A stretch of DNA of 64,000 nucleotides from Oxytricha trifallax (taxonomy: Eukaryota; Ciliophora; Spirotrichea; Sporadotrichida; Oxytrichidae), in contig ARYC01000710.1 of NCBI GenBank assembly GCA_000711775.1, forward strand, positions 1 to 64,000. The letters run 5' to 3'. This document shows, piece by piece, positions 22,714 to 33,128 of the stretch. Below the pieces are notes generated by a model. It worked only from the letters and a program-made list of their open reading frames with translations, had not been told where the DNA came from and did not search any database. A program made the translations under genes and the position numbers. Each line of letters starts with the position of its first letter. Position 1 is the first letter of the stretch.

Positions 22714-24855
22714 AGACTTGATTATTAACAGATATTACTATGTTTATTACAAAGGCTCCTGGAACTGGTCTCACAGATTTGAATTCATCGTCAACCAAGA
22801 CTTGCAAGCCAGGATATCCAAGAGTAGAGAGTAAGGTCACAAAGCCAGAGTCAGTGTGCTAGGCAATTGTTATTTTATATTGAGCTCCAGTTACTAAATC
22901 ATTTTTGACTGTGCTTCTTGACCTAGGAATGTAGTGATTCACTGAGAAGGTGGAAATAGTGTCATGGCTGTACCACTGATCGAAGAAATCGGCTGATTTT
23001 CCAAGTCCTTGAGCTATGACACTAACTAGTTCTGAAGCAACTCTAACTCTTAATTTGTAATGTTCTTTCATGTAAGCTGAGAATGCTTTAGCATCGTCTG
23101 AATAATCAGGCCAAGGTGTCTGTTCATGAAGGGAAAACTCTTTCTCTTCCTCTGTCACATCTTCGTATTCCATGCCCATGTCAAAGATTTCTACATGAGA
23201 AGGATCGTTGTCAATGAATGGAGCTAAGCCTCTGTAAATGTTTGGATTCTCTGAATTCCAGAATTTCTTGTAGTACTTCCTTTTGATTTCCTCTGGTTGC
23301 TCGCAGAACCATTTACCCCAATGAATGAGACCTTATTCATGATTAAATTTTTAAAAGAATTAAGTTTATTATTATCTATTAATACATATAAACTGAGTAA
23401 AATTAAATCAAATTTTCAATCTCAAATTCTTTTTATCTATAAATTATAAATTCTTTGGGGGGGAAGTTTCCTGCCCCCAAACAGTTTCCCGCCCCCTCCG
23501 GAAGTTTCCTCCCCCCAACATTAAATTTTATATTGTTTGGCAATAAAAATATTAGAAACTTATAAATTTCAACTTTAATTACTATTACCTTGTACTAAAC
23601 AACTTTTCTCAATATATAATTTTCAAAATACATAATCATTCCTTATCAAATTATATATTAAAAACAATGCTAAAATAATTATTTTTTATTAATAATTAAT
23701 ATGATTTTAATTTAAAATGTGAATTCATTATCAAGGTAGAAATGATATATGAAGCTAGAACAAAAATTTCTTTATCATTGTTAATTATAAAGATTCTTTA
23801 AAAATTATAAAAATTTCATATTTTTATGTATGGGGCAGGAAACATCCGAAGGGGACAGGAAACTACCTTTTTTACGGCAGGAAACTTCCCCCCTTGGGTG
23901 CATATAAAACTTTGGGGCAGGAAACTTCCTCCCCCCAATTCTTTTTTCCATTTTAAAAGTGACTTACACATCTTTTTATATTTTTAATCTGATCTCCGAA
24001 GTACTTATAATTAATGAACTTAAGGTAATTTTTGTTATATTGTCAAATATTTTTAATCAGTTTATCCATTTTTACATTATAATATATCATTATTAAATTT
24101 ATTATTATCAACATTTTCTCAATAATCTTCACGATTCATCGTAGCCTTATACGTTTGTTACCAAGAAAAATCCTACAGTTTTAAGTTCATGGATGACAGC
24201 TTCAATCTTCTTTTCTATTGGCCATTACCAATCGATCTGGCTGAGGTCATGAAATTCACCCAGCTCGACTGATCCCTTAATATTTTCGGTTTTTTCTATA
24301 GATTCCTTGAGGATTTGCTCTGAAGATAAGATGGTATTGTCTGTGGAGTCCATTTATTAATTTGTATCTACTAAATATAGCCAAAATATAAATAAAAGAA
24401 AATGGTTTTCTATAATATTGGGGTAAATTTTTAATGGCAATATTAAAGAGTTTCTTTTAATTCTAATAAATTAGGTCTGTTCTATTAAGTTTAATTTATT
24501 TTTAAACGGATGTTCACAAATTCAGACAATTCTCTCTCTTTTTGTTTGATTTCTAATAAAATTGAACTAATTTGTAATAAACATTGGGGACATGCTCTCT
24601 AGAATCACAAACTACATTTTGAAATCAACCCTTCACAGAGTAATTGACATTGGTCGTGATAGATACTCAAGTCCATTCTTGTATAATCTTAAATGATCTT
24701 AGAGTCCTAGAAATATAAGTAGGGTATAATTGGATTATTATTAATATGGTGACTATCTGATTGATAAAATCACAGGGTATTGCTTGTCGTATCAAGGACT
24801 TTTTAAGGGTAAGAGATCAGAACAAGCTGCCAGAATTTAATAAGATCAACAATGA
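22564..24855 (-). CDS. Scrambled 2-oxoglutarate/Fe(II) oxygenase gene (isopenicillin-N-synthase-like)
   Basis: The protein is spread over five macronuclear-destined segments (MDSs) in order 4(-),2(-),1(-),3(+),5(+). Joining them at matching pointers gives one open frame from ATG 24353 to TGA 24853-24855, about 340 residues, a normal length for this family. Segment 1 has MDSTDNTILSSEQILKESIE and KTVGFFLVTNV. Segment 2 has the HxD motif QHTDSGFVTLLSTLG. Segment 3 has the third iron ligand and the 2OG-binding Arg/Ser (STLHRVIDIGRDRYSSPF). Segment 4 has FFFEPHYAAKIPSSIM, and segment 5 the tail YLIDKITGYCLSYQ. The enzyme class oxidises small molecules or hormones; the substrate is unknown. Without unscrambling, no iron site can be made. 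Frame, motifs and pointers all agree at every junction. Confidence 0.92.
22714..22739. other. 26-bp spacer IES between MDS 4 and MDS 2
   Basis: Only 26 bp separate two non-consecutive segments; in the macronuclear gene, segment 3 (from 24571-24680) goes here. This is typical of odd/even scrambled hypotrich genes. Confidence 0.85.
22740..23340 (-). other. Oxygenase MDS 2 (minus)
   Basis: Starts at pointer ATGAAT (plus ATTCAT, 23335-23340) and ends at the 14-bp pointer TTTGTAATAAACAT (minus strand, 22740-22753). The second pointer is repeated in plus orientation at 24571-24584, the start of segment 3. Segment 2 encodes GLIHWGKWFCEQPEEIKRK through GAFVINI. Confidence 0.92.
23341..24139. other. 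799-bp IES between MDS 2 and MDS 1, containing a nested TIR element
   Basis: ATTCAT at 23335-23340 and 24134-24139 are the pointers. Removal joins VQGYDE to QGLIHWGKWF in frame. Inside is the 480-bp element 23457-23936. Confidence 0.88.
23457..23936. mobile_element. 480-bp non-autonomous TIR element with G/C-run ends and 8-bp target duplication
   Basis: The element starts GGGGGGGAAGTTTCCTGCCCC and ends GGGGCAGGAAACTTCCTCCCCCC. Further internal copies of the GAAGTTTCC word lie near both ends. It is flanked by AATTCTTT on both sides (23449-23456, 23937-23944). It has no ORF. Size, TIRs and 8-bp duplication make it MITE-like. It is nested in an IES of the oxygenase gene. Confidence 0.8.
24134..24353 (-). 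other. Oxygenase MDS 1 (minus), start codon
   Basis: ATG at 24351-24353 (minus). Ends at pointer ATGAAT (plus ATTCAT, 24134-24139), which matches the start of segment 2. Confidence 0.9.
24571..24680 (+). other. Oxygenase MDS 3 (inverted, plus)
   Basis: 110 bp between the 14-bp pointer TTTGTAATAAACAT (24571-24584) and ATTCTT (24675-24680). It encodes IGDMLSRITNYILK, STLHRVIDIGRDRYSSPF, with the third iron-ligand His. It lies in opposite orientation to segments 1, 2 and 4, so it must be inverted during macronuclear development. Confidence 0.93.
24745..24855 (+). other. Oxygenase MDS 5 (inverted, plus), stop codon
   Basis: Begins with pointer TATGGTGACTATCT (24745-24758), identical in reverse complement to the end of segment 4, and runs in frame to TGA at 24853-24855. 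Confidence 0.88.
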
Positions 24856-26050
24856 GCATAATACGTCACTAAAATATTTACAAGATCTAATTTTATACAA
24901 TATCTTTAAACTATTATAAATTGGATTTTATACAATTAAAACCTTAATATTTGATAATAAAATGAATTTTATTATTTTTTTATGTATCTTGAACCTAACA
25001 TCAAATTATAATTTCAATATCCAACCTTTTATTTGTATTTTTTTGTCCACAATTTATGAACTGATGTTTTATTTTGATTGTATATTTTTGTGAGTTTGTA
25101 ATTTGCTCTATTTGTGGTCAGCATTAATTTAGTAATAAATCAATACCTTCCTTAAAAAAAGAGCTTAGTATTACATACTAGCACGAGATTAAGGGATTTA
25201 AGGGCTGAAGGTATAAAGATGATAGGAACTAAAAAAATATATAGTAATTCTAATTAAATGCAAATGATGTGCTAATTTATTATAAATAAGCTAGGATTAG
25301 GTTGATATGTTTGTAGGAAATCATCATGACTATCTGATCAAATGAGAGTTGATCTCCCAGTATGACTTTCATGATAACTTCCCATATCAATTTGGCACAT
25401 TCCCTTGGAACTTTGAACTATCAAAAAGTTCAAATCTTACACGCAATCAAACCCAATAAATATTTACTTAATAGAAGTAGTAGTCTATTTTATTATTCTA
25501 AATTTATGAGAAACTATAAAATTATAGCGAAGTGATTCTCAATTTTCTAATAATTTATTTTAAGGGATTACAAAATGCCATAATAAATCTTTATACTTAT
25601 GTAAAGTTAACATTCATGAGCATATCTATAACAATGAATTAGGAACTAATATTAACAAGAAAATTGTTAAGTATTTCTAAGTGTTGGGTGAGGGTAGTGA
25701 TATGATTTGTAAAAGTGTGTCAGAAGGATCAATTGATTTGAATCATCAGGTTCATTCGTAAATTACCCATTTATTGAAAGTCATCATAATCATATACTAC
25801 TCCCCACCCAACTTCTTAAATCGAAGGTATGGTTATTTAAATAATAATACAATTATATTACTTGGATATTAATTACAATATTAAGTAATATTAAAATATT
25901 TAAAAAGATAGGTTATCTTACCTTGTGATCAAAGATATGCGAGTGAAGCCGCAGGCATATTTAATACAAATTAATTTAATTAATTATAATTTGCTAATAA
26001 GTTTGCTATTTATACTAATTTTTTAAAAACTAATTTAATTTATTTATAAA
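24856..26050. other. AT-rich spacer with unassigned coding-like fragments
   Basis: Most of this stretch is noncoding. Two pieces look coding. One is 25300-25420: on the minus strand VPRECAKLIWEVIMKVILGD then QLSFDQIVMMIS; on the plus strand a shorter QYDFHDNFPYQFGTFPWNF. The other is 25580-25860, with an open plus frame KVNIHEHIYNNELGTNINKK then IVKYFQVLGEGSDMICKSVS. They may be MDSs of scrambled genes whose other parts lie outside the window. Strand and gene are undecided. Confidence 0.35.
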
Positions 26051-28140
26051 ATGGATAATTAATCCTAAAGTCTAAACTAGTCCAGAGATATTGACTTTAA
26101 GCGTTAAGTTTCACAAGAAAAGGCTTTACCTAATAATAATAATGACTAATTTATAGCTAAACAACAAAATAAATTTAGTACAATCGATGTTAACTAACAA
26201 AATAATGAATAATTCAAAAAATTCGTACCAAAAGACAAGATAAACTTCAATAATATTCCAAATAACAAGTTTGTGAAGTAATCTCACTTGGTCAACTACA
26301 AATATCGAATTTAAAATATACATAAATATCATATTTAGACATTTATACTGATATTTTTTTCTAATTTTGACTTAAAATATCGTAATGAACAGCAGCAGTA
26401 ATTATCAAAAACAATTGATTTGGGCTCTGGGAACAGATTTCAAAATACAAGGAGTTTTCAGGTGAGTGGCAAAGCAAGTGGAGAAATTAACCCAAACGAC
26501 CTTGAAAGGCTTAATATTAATAATTTTAATGAATAGAGAGTCAAAATGACAGCACCTGCCATGAATCTAAATAGCACTTTGTCTCAACCTGTACTCCTTA
26601 AATTAGGATCAAGAGGAGATAACTTAGATAATTTATAATACAATAATAGAAAATAAATTTTATCCTTGATTGTCTTATAGTATTTTATATAAGAAAAATT
26701 CCATCCATAACTAAAGGGTTTTATCAATAAAATATATTTACATTTAAACATTTTTATATAAACCAATTTTTCTTAATAAAGTATCAATTTATTTATAATT
26801 TTAAATAACTTTAACACAATCAATCAGAACTAACAAAACACTACATTTTCCTCTCAGATGCATTAAAGCAATAGTGGTTACACAACTATAGACAAAAAGT
26901 CGCATATCTCATTCTATAAGAACTTCCCAAGCTATACGATTAACCCAAACGCAATGTCATATAAGCAAATCATTTCGAAGGAACATGTGCAGGATTTGCA
27001 AGGCAAAGACTCTCCAGGGGTTGGGGCTTATCAAACTTAAGATGCATTCTTCTAGTAAGTTAAATCGCGGGCACCTAGTTATAAGATATCAAGAGCAAAT
27101 AGATTCTAAGAATTAGTAAAAATAAAGCTGATTTTCAAGGGTAGATAAACTATATGATACTAAGTTACTTATTGTCTTTTGATTATATAATAATATTTCT
27201 GTTAATCATATTTAGAATATATCTTACTTGTTACTTTTCATTTTCTATAATCATGAATCTTTATTACTTAAATTTTTACTTAATACAACAAGATATAGGA
27301 GTATAAGGGCCTTGCTCCTTTGAACTACAGGGAAAATCTGAATGAATTACAAAGCAAAAACTCGTTTGTATCTTTTACAAAATCTAAGCGTTTCGAAATG
27401 ACAAGAAATTCAGCCTCGATGGTCAATATGTCCCCAGGACCAGCCGATTATGACATTAGCCAGCATAGATCAATTGATGCAGCTGTCAGAAATGGCTTCC
27501 AACCTAATTCCCATTCTTCTTCAAGGTAAACATTATATACAAAGTTTTCCATTATCTAATATGTATTTTCACTAAGATATTTCTTTATTTGCAATTTATT
27601 TACAGCCAAATCAAAGTAATATGATGCAGACTACGACTTTAATGAATAAAACGTTATATAAAATGCCAAGAATAAAATCTAAAAATGTATATTTTGCAGA
27701 GTACTAAAAAGAATTCCTTAATTAAAATGGTCCTGGCCCAGGCAAGTATGAATTCGAAAAAGTAAACTAAAGTTTAGCAGAAAAAAATAAATAAATAATT
27801 AGGCAAAAAGGGTTAACAATCAATAAGTGAATATTACTGCGTTTTATATTGGAAAAATTCCATTTAATATACTAACTAAATTAAAGTTTTAATCCTAAAA
27901 AGTCATAAGGAGCAATATTCACTAAGGTAAGTCAATATCATTTATGCGTAGAATACTTCTAAACTTTATTTGAATTTAGGACTCAAGGAAATTGTCTATG
28001 CCTCAGGTGAAAGATCAGAGTCCCTTACATTACTCACAAATGGATGAATACATTAGGTAATTGTCAAAGAAAAGCTTCATGCAAGGTCCATAAACTTTTC
28101 AAAAATTTAATAATTATATTATATATCACTCAAGCAGAGC
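26051..28140 (+). CDS. SHIPPO/STPGP-repeat (ODF3-like) axonemal protein
   Basis: The ATG at 26051 (MDNQSQSLNQSRDIDFKRQ) starts a low-complexity N-terminus. Pro-Gly repeat units follow: SPGVGAYQTQDAFFQQ with APSYKISRANRFQE; SPGPADYDISQHRS; GPGPGKYEFEKV; and later QGAIFTK and SMPQVKDQSP. The STPGP/SHIPPO repeat is typical of outer-dense-fibre and ciliary microtubule-associated proteins. Coding blocks are interrupted by AT-rich gaps with GT..AG borders (for example about 27530-27604 and 27931-27978) and by an IES at 26308-26382. Gaps at about 26635-26858 and 27115-27300 are less certain. The C-terminal limit is unclear; the next block (28680-29608) may belong to the same gene. Confidence 0.68.
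26308..26382. other. Probable IES, pointer AAATATCG
   Basis: AAATATCG at 26300-26307 and 26375-26382 flanks 75 bp of AT-rich DNA. Excision gives NYKYR-NEQQQQLSKTIDLG in frame. Because 75 is a multiple of three and no TGA is inside, read-through is also possible. Confidence 0.55.
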
Positions 28141-28679
28141 ATTCGACATCTCTAAAAGTAAATTAAATAAAGAATAAAGTTATTTTAAATTGCAAAATTA
28201 GATAAATTGCATAATATTTATTAAACTTTTGGGAAGGCAAGCAGAGCATTTAAATTTTTTTATCGGCAAAAGTAAATATACTTTTCTTATAAATTTGTTA
28301 TTTAGTGAATGGTTTACATCAGAGTGTCTGGTAAAAAGGCATAAATTTATGAAAATATTCTCTATAATTTGTTATTTTATAAAATAAGCATAAAGAAATC
28401 AATTAACTTTGTTAATATCTGCTAATTTTTAATATTTCAATTACTAAAAAGAAATTAAAAATTGAATTTGTTTGATTTAAAATAATTTATTATTAAGGAA
28501 ATGAAAGGTTAAAGGACTCAGGGTAAACATGGAGTTATATCTAATAAATCTTTGAAGTAAAATCCGAATAATAAACATTTTATAATATATTTTGGATAAA
28601 AAATTATATAAACAGTCATGTATGATGATAATATAAATTTAATTAATAGATTTTATAATCATTTTTATTGAATGGAAAC

Positions 28680-29608
28680 TGCCTTAGATGGTTAGACCCT
28701 TTAATTGGTTATTGTTAAGATGTTAAAAAGCAGACCCCAAAACCCTCTACCCATTTATGTTTGTAATGCATCTTAGATAAGAGTAAACAGTAGGAACAGC
28801 ATGAAATAGAACAAAAATATCAAAGAAGAGTTAATCCAAAAGCTACTAATTCTGAGTTCAAATATGTAAAGAATTAAAACTGCTAATATTGCTGGTTAAT
28901 TATTAAATTTATTTTAGGCATAAGGTATACCATAATTTATCACACAATTATTAATATTGTTGAATAATAGTGCATTCTTTTGCAAGAAGCTTAATTTACT
29001 GAACAAACAGAGTATGAACATGTGAATAAACTTGAAAATAAAAGGATGCATAGAAAGGGGAAGAATTATTAATGTTTTATTTTTATATTATTGTATTAAG
29101 AGTTAAGTGCCAATTAACCCAATAATTGAGTCTAAAGAATTCACTAAAAAATGTAATGCTTTTGACAATCATACTCTTCGCGGAGAGCGAACAGATGAGG
29201 AATTAAAAGAGATAATAAATTCCGAGGAATTCAAGAAAAGCGGAGCATTGAAAAGCTATAAGAAATAAATCAAGTAATATCCCAATCATGAATATAAGTT
29301 TTATTTATAATAAATTTTCTATATTCCCATCCCCCAATATTAGATTTATCTTGATGATATCAAGCGTCAAAATAAACTTTGTGAAATATATACCATATAT
29401 TTATTGCTTATATAAAAATATAATTAAAAAATTTCTTTACATTTATGAATAGAAGCCTGGTGTTGTTTTTGGTCATTTTTCTAAAAGGAAAATATCTTAT
29501 GAATGGGATGCTCATGAAATTAATCTGAGAGATTAGCATAAATTTAATGAAGAACTTATTAAAGAGGGCAAAAGTTTTAATAACTGTTTTGATGATGATC
29601 TATGAATA
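28680..29608 (+). CDS. Hypothetical protein fragment, possibly C-terminal part of the SHIPPO gene
   Basis: Coding-like blocks: about 29104-29278 (VPINPIIESKEFTKKCNAFD, NHTLRGERTDEELKEIINSE) and, after a gap with GT..AG-like borders to about 29452, KPGVVFGHFSKRKISYEWDA up to TGA at about 29606. The KPGVVFGHFSK motif is reminiscent of SHIPPO-type units. An earlier block at 28700-28910 is weaker. It could be a separate small gene or the end of the upstream gene. Confidence 0.42.
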
Positions 29609-29871
29609 AATACTTCCACCAATAAAATAAATGATATAATTAATTTGTCAAATTCTTTCGCATTTAATCATTAAATTAATCGATTATAAGGATAATTTTG
29701 TCAATAAATATTTATATTATGGTTATGTTTTACTCCATTATCAATATTGCTTTGAAATATTCAATCTATTTAGAAGAATTAAAAAATAAAATTTCTTTTA
29801 AAATAAAAACTTAAAAATTATACTTATTCTAAATTTTTTCTTGAAATTTATTATTTATGCTGGACAGACAC

Positions 29872-32640
29872 TCAATTTTAATCACTAATGATAGATTAAT
29901 TAGCATTTTCGACTATGGATCTTCTAACTTTATCTTGTACAGTAAGCCCTCCTGCATTCATATCCATGGAGTTATTTAATGATCTAGAAGTAGATCTTCT
30001 CTTTTTCTATGTGGCTTCATGGCCAATTTCAGTTTAATTTTATTGTTAAGTTTATTGGGCTTGCATCGATTTCACTAGTTATCCCTGTGACGAAGATTTA
30101 TTGAGCTTTGAGGTAGGTGAAGATTATTTACTAAGTTAAGAAGACTTTAATTGAAGTTTAGAGTATTCTTTCTAGTTTCTCATGTATACTAAGGCTCTTG
30201 AAGAAGGAGCTTACTTAGCCTAGATAGATGAAGCTCCACTAGTTTGTTGTTCCAAGTTTTAGTTACGCTTTTAGATGGCTTAAGCGAAGGGTTAAGATGA
30301 TTGAATCTTTTTTGTCACTTTTTAAAGTTAATTTGAGGTGTCTAGCTTTGTCATTGAAGAGTTAAGTGCCTTGTCAGTCTCAAGTTTAGCCTTAGTGTTT
30401 GAAGCTGTCATGCTTTTCATTGGAGATCTTGATACATTGTATTGTCTAGTCTAAACACTTGATTTTACAGGTGAAATCTGCTCCTTTGTCTAAAGAGCAT
30501 CTCCTTAAGCATCCTTTTAAGTTTTCATTTTTAATAATTGGTTTTAAGATTTTTGATAAACGCTTATCCCACCTTTAGATGATGGAAGTGGAGTAGAGAA
30601 CTAAATGAAATTTTGGGAATTTGATTTTGATGGAGAATTATCGAATTTTCTTGCTGGACTTGTTTTCTTCGCTAAATTTGTAGTTCTATTCACTTATTTT
30701 TGCTCTTCTTTTTCTTCAAAAGGATTTGTATCTACTCTTTCTGTTTCTTATTAAACTTTTGGCTTTTCACTCTGCACAGCATTACTATATCTAACCATTA
30801 AACCTCTTTTTACTGCGAAAAGCTAGTTGTTTCCTTCTGTTTTATGGGTAACTGGAACTGATGACGTGTTTATAGAGTCGTTTTAGCTATTAATAGCTTG
30901 TTTATCAGTTTAGCTTTCAATTTTTTCAGTGCTTAGTCTATGAATCTGCTATTTACTAACTTCACCTTAGCTTGTAATGCTATTTCGAATACTGCTTCCC
31001 ATTGAAGTTTACCTCTAAGCTTGCTTTGGCTTAAAGCTAGCCTATTAAAGTCCATAGTTCCCTCGAGTAAAATCGCTTTTTGTAGTAGGACTATATTAAT
31101 TAGTAGTATTTTTTGAGAAAAGTGAAGTGTTAATATGAGTGAAGTTTCTTATCTTGAGTGATTTCTCAATCATTTGAGTATTCTTCAGCTGTTCAAATAA
31201 TTTTTATTCCTCTTATTCTAGTTATGCAATAACTTCATGACATTCATCCTTCATTTTAGCTTTCTAATCTTTTTCTTTATGATATTAATGCTGTATTCTA
31301 CCTAAAAATTGAAGTTCTTATCTCTGTCTCTTCTTTGCAGCTTTTTCCTTTTGCTACTTTACTTCCTGAATTTTTCTCTCCTTTTCCATTCTCATCTCAA
31401 TTTGCTTTTCTCTTAATTGCTAATCAATCTCAGTTTAACTTTGAATAATTTCATGCTTTTTCTAGATCTTAACGTTTTGGATATCCATTTTAAGCTTTTC
31501 TTTGATTTCTACTGTTCTTTATCTTATCTCACTAACTTTATCTCTCTTCTCTTTAATTTCTTATTGCTTTCTTTCTTGCAACAGCATTCTAGATTGTTTT
31601 ATCTAGATTTAAGGTTATTTCACGTCTAATTAAATACCTCAGTTTAAGTCTGATTGCTAGTCTGAAACAAAATCTCTTAATTTTTAACTTCCTCGATCTT
31701 TTTCTTGGATTTCTCATCTTATCTCTACAAAGCAAGGATTCTTCTTTACAAGATTTAAATCTAAAACAAACAATTAATTCAGATTTTAGAATAAATGAGT
31801 ATCCTTACCTTATCCTACTGTTGCTTAAACTCCTTTTGAACTTGAAGCATTTCAGCTCCATCTTAGACGTATTTCGACTTTTTGGTTTTGTAAACCATTT
31901 TGAGCTGTCCCCCTCTATACCCTTATCTGGGATCTCTACCTAATCTTGTCTGTTTTTTGCCTTAAATCCCTTAAGAGACTGTATTGTAATGAGAAGGATT
32001 CCCTCCCTCGAAGTTCTACTTCGATCCATCTTGATCCATTTGTGAGAGACTTTGATTAAGACCGTCATTGAATTAACTCTAACTCATGCTTTGATCTTAA
32101 TTAGTAACGAAATTTTGGTCATTAGCTAATTCATGATCTATGTCATCATCGCCGTCGTGCTTCATAATAGAGCTCTGCATATCAGATTTTATCTAGTCAT
32201 GAGTAGCAGAAATGTTTTGGTTGTAGTGCTGAATCGCTGAAATGGTCTCTTCGTCGTCTAGATCATTCATTCCCATATTTTATTGATTATGCTGCATTTT
32301 GATTTTATTGGTCTAAATATAGAGCAGCCATAAGGTAAATATGATAATTATGAAAGAAAAGCTTTATAATACCTTTTTAGACTTAGTTACTAACTAACTA
32401 ATAATAATGCTGCTATCTTAGATTTTAAGCACTAATATCCAAAGCATCTGCTTGCTGATTAATTTACTACAAATCGCTCTGACTAACCAGGGCGATACTT
32501 TAATCTTAAGCCAATACCTAGTTTGAATCTATTACACCGTTCAAGTTACTAGGTTAATTCGCTTTTTTATCTGATGGGGCTGGAGAGTCGAAGGGAATCT
32601 CGGACACTGAGTAACTCTGGTCTGTGGGTTTTAAGCGCAT
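29872..32640 (-). CDS. Gln/Ser-rich coiled-coil protein (about 870 aa)
   Basis: The ATG at 32640 (MRLKPTDQSYSVSEIPFDSP) is followed by a Gln-rich region, an intron of about 60 nt (about 32330-32390), then TNKIKMQHNQQNMGMNDLDD. A second intron of about 66 nt (gtaaggatac..gtaaag) lies near 31750-31815. A long coiled coil follows, for example EIKEKRDKVSEIRQRTVEIK and EKERKIQEVKQQKEKAAKKR. The tail is Ser/Gln/Lys-rich (SRSPMKSMTASNTKAKLETD) to TGA 29872-29874. One small frame break near 31620 is unresolved. The many TAA/TAG Gln codons are typical of hypotrich genes. No named family recognised; a cytoskeletal or centrosomal role is possible from composition only. Confidence 0.7.
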
Positions 32641-33128
32641 AAAAATATTGATTATTATATTAAATGGATTACACAAAGAATGTATTAAAAGTTAATTTTC
32701 GAATAAAATTAATTCACTTAAAATTATAAATATTATTATTCTAAAAATACGATTCAATGTTTGGGAAACTAATTTTATATAGGCAAATTTTTTATCTATA
32801 TAAGTTTTAAGAATAAAAAACTAACTACAAATTAGTGAATGTTCCGAACATTAATTGAAAAAACAATAAATTTAATAACAAAATTATCTGTTTTTAAGAC
32901 TAATATTATTATTTTTTAATGGAAGAAAAATCTGTTTAATATTCATAAAACCTGTAGAAAAGAAGGCTGAGAACGATAAGAAAAAACATTAAGTAAGAAT
33001 TTATAAAGTATAAAAACTTGATATTATCTAGGATTGGTCTTCTAAACTTAAATACTATATAGTATTTTTGTATAGTTTTTAATAAATCATTTGTTTACTA
33101 CTTGTCATTACTGTAGCATGAATTATTT
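32641..33128. other. AT-rich spacer, nothing recognised
   Basis: Upstream of the coiled-coil gene start. Very AT-rich, no protein-like frame and no notable repeat. Confidence 0.6.
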
